The notes below the pieces were generated by a model. The model was given only the letters and a program-made list of their open reading frames with translations, was not told the DNA's origin and made no database searches. A stretch of 8,549 nucleotides of DNA, taken from Candidatus Tariuqbacter arcticus (GTDB lineage Bacteria; Electryoneota; Tariuqbacteria; Tariuqbacterales; Tariuqbacteraceae). The stretch lies in assembly GCA_013202315.1 (NCBI GenBank), contig JABMRZ010000419.1, forward strand, positions 1-8,549, given 5' to 3'. Below, piece by piece: positions 7,371 through 8,549 of this stretch. Position 1 is the first letter of the stretch. Every line of letters begins with the position of its first letter. The position numbers were made by a program, and so were the translations under genes.

Positions 7371-7428
7371 ATGAAGTCGATTAAAGCTGCAGTATCAGTG
7401 TATCAGACTCTGATTTGATAGGAAGCGG
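7371..7428. other. Convergent gap between the TPR membrane protein gene and accA
   Basis: Both flanking genes end here. The only dyad is ATCAG/CTGAT (7402-7414, 3-base loop), a 5-bp A+T-rich stem without a T-run on either strand. It is too weak to call as a terminator, so how the two converging transcripts end is not evident from the sequence. Confidence 0.3.
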
Positions 7429-8388
7429 TTATTTCTCCTGCCAAAATCCCATCCTTCTGAATTTATCCCTCCTGCTGTCTATTAATTCATCGGTCGATTT
7501 ACTTTTCAATTCCTGTAAGGCTTTCAATACCGCCGCTTTTAAGACCCTGGCGGTTTCATCGTAATCAGAATGCGCGCCGCCCGGCGGTTCCGATATCAAA
7601 CCGTCGATTATACCGAGCCGGCGCAGGTCTTGAGCGGTTAGTTTCAACGCTTCCGCCGCAACCTTGTTCTTAGTGGCGTCTCGGTAGAGAATGGACGCGC
7701 AGCCCTCCGGGGAAATCACCGAATAAATGGCGTTTTCCAGCATCAGGACTTTATCGGCGAGCCCTAAAGCGAGCGCCCCTCCGGAACCACCTTCGCCGAT
7801 GATCACCGCAATGATGGGCGCCGGCAGCCCAGCCATCCCGAACAGGTTGTTGGCAATGGCTTCCGCTTGACCGCGTTCTTCAGCGCCCAAACCGGGATAG
7901 GCTCCTGGGGTGTCTATTAAGGTCAAAATGGGGCGTCCGAATTTAGCGGCGAGTTTCATCACTCGAAGAGCTTTGCGGTATCCTTCAGGGTTGGGCATGC
8001 CGAAGTTTCGGCGGAGGTTCTCTTTGGTGCTCCGCCCTTTCTGATGCCCGATTAGGGCGAAATGATAATCGCCGATTTTCCCCACTCCGGCGATGATGGA
8101 AGGGTCGTCGGCGAAACGCCGATCGCCATGAAGCTCCTGAAAATCGGCGGCGATGCGGGTGATATAATCGTTGGTGTAAGGGCGTCTGGGATGCCGAGCC
8201 AATTGGACCCGCTGCCAAGGTCCCAATTTGTCGAAGATATCCCGCTTCAACTGGTCGGCTTTAGCCTGCAAGCGTTCTATTTCATCGGCAGCGGACAGGT
8301 TTCCATTCCGATTCAGCGCCCGCATTTCATCGATTTTTCGTTCAAGCTCGACTATCGGCTTTTCAAAATCAAGTATATAATTATTCAA
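7429..8388 (-). CDS. accA: Acetyl-CoA carboxylase carboxyltransferase subunit alpha
   Basis: AccA pairs with AccD to form the carboxyltransferase that moves the carboxyl group from carboxybiotin on AccB to acetyl-CoA, giving malonyl-CoA, the committed step of fatty-acid synthesis in the cytoplasm. The 319 residues equal the length of E. coli AccA. Conserved blocks in order are ARHPRRPYT (64-72), IGHQKGR (113-119), RRNFGMPNPEGYRKALR (126-142), DTPGAYPG (159-166), GAEERGQAEAIA (168-179), GEGGSGGA (198-205, oxyanion region) and YSVISPEGCASIL (222-234). The N-terminal alpha-helical region is present. The start is TTG at 8386-8388: the segment LDFEKPIVELE begins at residue 6, exactly as LDFEQPIAELE does in E. 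coli. The first internal ATG would lose 21 conserved-type residues. No Shine-Dalgarno sequence is visible before the TTG. accD is not adjacent, and the gene runs against its neighbours, so it is probably expressed on its own or first in a transcript. No key residue is missing. Confidence 0.97.
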   Translation of the reverse strand: MNNYILDFEKPIVELERKIDEMRALNRNGNLSAADEIERLQAKADQLKRDIFDKLGPWQRVQLARHPRRPYTNDYITRIAADFQELHGDRRFADDPSIIAGVGKIGDYHFALIGHQKGRSTKENLRRNFGMPNPEGYRKALRVMKLAAKFGRPILTLIDTPGAYPGLGAEERGQAEAIANNLFGMAGLPAPIIAVIIGEGGSGGALALGLADKVLMLENAIYSVISPEGCASILYRDATKNKVAAEALKLTAQDLRRLGIIDGLISEPPGGAHSDYDETARVLKAAVLKALQELKSKSTDELIDSRRDKFRRMGFWQEK

Positions 8389-8416
8389 AGTTAAAAATAT
8401 TTAAAGTTATAAGTTA

Positions 8417-8445
8417 AATCTACTGACACTATGGATCGGATTCAA
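8417..8445 (-). promoter_or_regulatory. Possible sigma-70-type promoter for accA
   Basis: On the - strand, TTGAAT (8440-8445) and TAGATT (8417-8422) are separated by 17 bases and match the -35 and -10 consensus at four of six positions each. The predicted transcript would have a short A+T-rich 5' leader before the TTG start. In such A+T-rich sequence matches of this quality occur by chance, so this is only a candidate. Confidence 0.25.
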
Positions 8446-8471
8446 TAGTCTGATTTAAATAATTGAAACGG

Positions 8472-8546
8472 TTATTAACTCTAATAAGCAGACTGTAATT
8501 ATTAGACATACAGAAATATTGTGGAACTTATACTGATAAGCAGATA
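8472..8546 (-). repeat. Repeated dyad motif upstream of accA
   Basis: The 12-mer CTRATAAGCAGA occurs at 8481-8492 and 8533-8544, in the same orientation and 52 bases apart, with 11 of 12 bases identical. Each copy overlaps a small palindrome: TTATTA/TAATAA around four bases at 8472-8487, and CTTAT/ATAAG around four bases at 8527-8540. Paired dyads in front of a gene can be operator sites, but no known regulator motif is recognised. Confidence 0.3.
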
Positions 8547-8549
8547 CCA

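Noticed and set aside
7371..7415. 14-codon open frame directly after the TPR membrane protein stop (TGAATG)
   Set aside because: It is very short, without a separate ribosome binding site or any recognisable product.
8062..8394. 110-residue + strand open frame opposite accA
   Set aside because: It covers the AccA N-terminal coding region, which is conserved in the other strand; the + frame has no recognisable domain.

Overview
The window is ordinary bacterial chromosome of moderate G+C by eye, with A+T-rich intergenic stretches. It holds five convincing genes. Four lie on the + strand: a secreted glycoside hydrolase followed by three polytopic membrane proteins of the GT-C glycosyltransferase type. 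The fifth, on the - strand, is accA (acetyl-CoA carboxylase carboxyltransferase alpha subunit), convergent with the fourth. AccA is of the bacterial type and matches E. coli AccA in length (319 residues). The mix of an envelope-sugar cluster, TTG starts and dispersed-looking GC-rich hairpins would fit an uncultivated Gram-negative lineage (FCB-group-like), but that taxonomic guess is weak because no marker gene is present.

Layout. 1-152: leader of the first gene, with a clear ribosome binding site. 153-2126: exported DUF5060/GH-A hydrolase with both catalytic glutamates in place. 2127-2232: spacer with two tandem hairpins. 2233-3810: GT-C membrane glycosyltransferase; an in-frame ATG at 2116 would lengthen it by 39 unconvincing residues. 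3807-5210: second GT-C protein, translationally coupled through a TTGA overlap with a strong ribosome binding site. 5211-5459: intergenic island with three 10-bp tandem units and a pair of inverted, homologous GC-rich hairpins showing compensatory changes, resembling a REP doublet (REPIN/BIME). 5460-7370: third GT-C-like membrane protein with a C-terminal TPR tail. 7371-7428: short convergent gap without a clear terminator. 7429-8388 (-): accA from a TTG start. 8389-8549: accA upstream region with a possible promoter and a repeated dyad motif.

How the genes may work together. Three lipid-linked-sugar-type GT-C proteins beside an exported glycan hydrolase suggest assembly and trimming of an envelope or secreted glycan, or protein glycosylation. 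No flippase, polymerase, nucleotide-sugar enzyme or ligase is visible, so the pathway cannot be named. accA is a fatty-acid synthesis housekeeping gene and appears unrelated. I see no phage, transposase, CRISPR, RNA gene or defence system. The most unusual non-coding feature is the inverted hairpin pair at 5338-5415.
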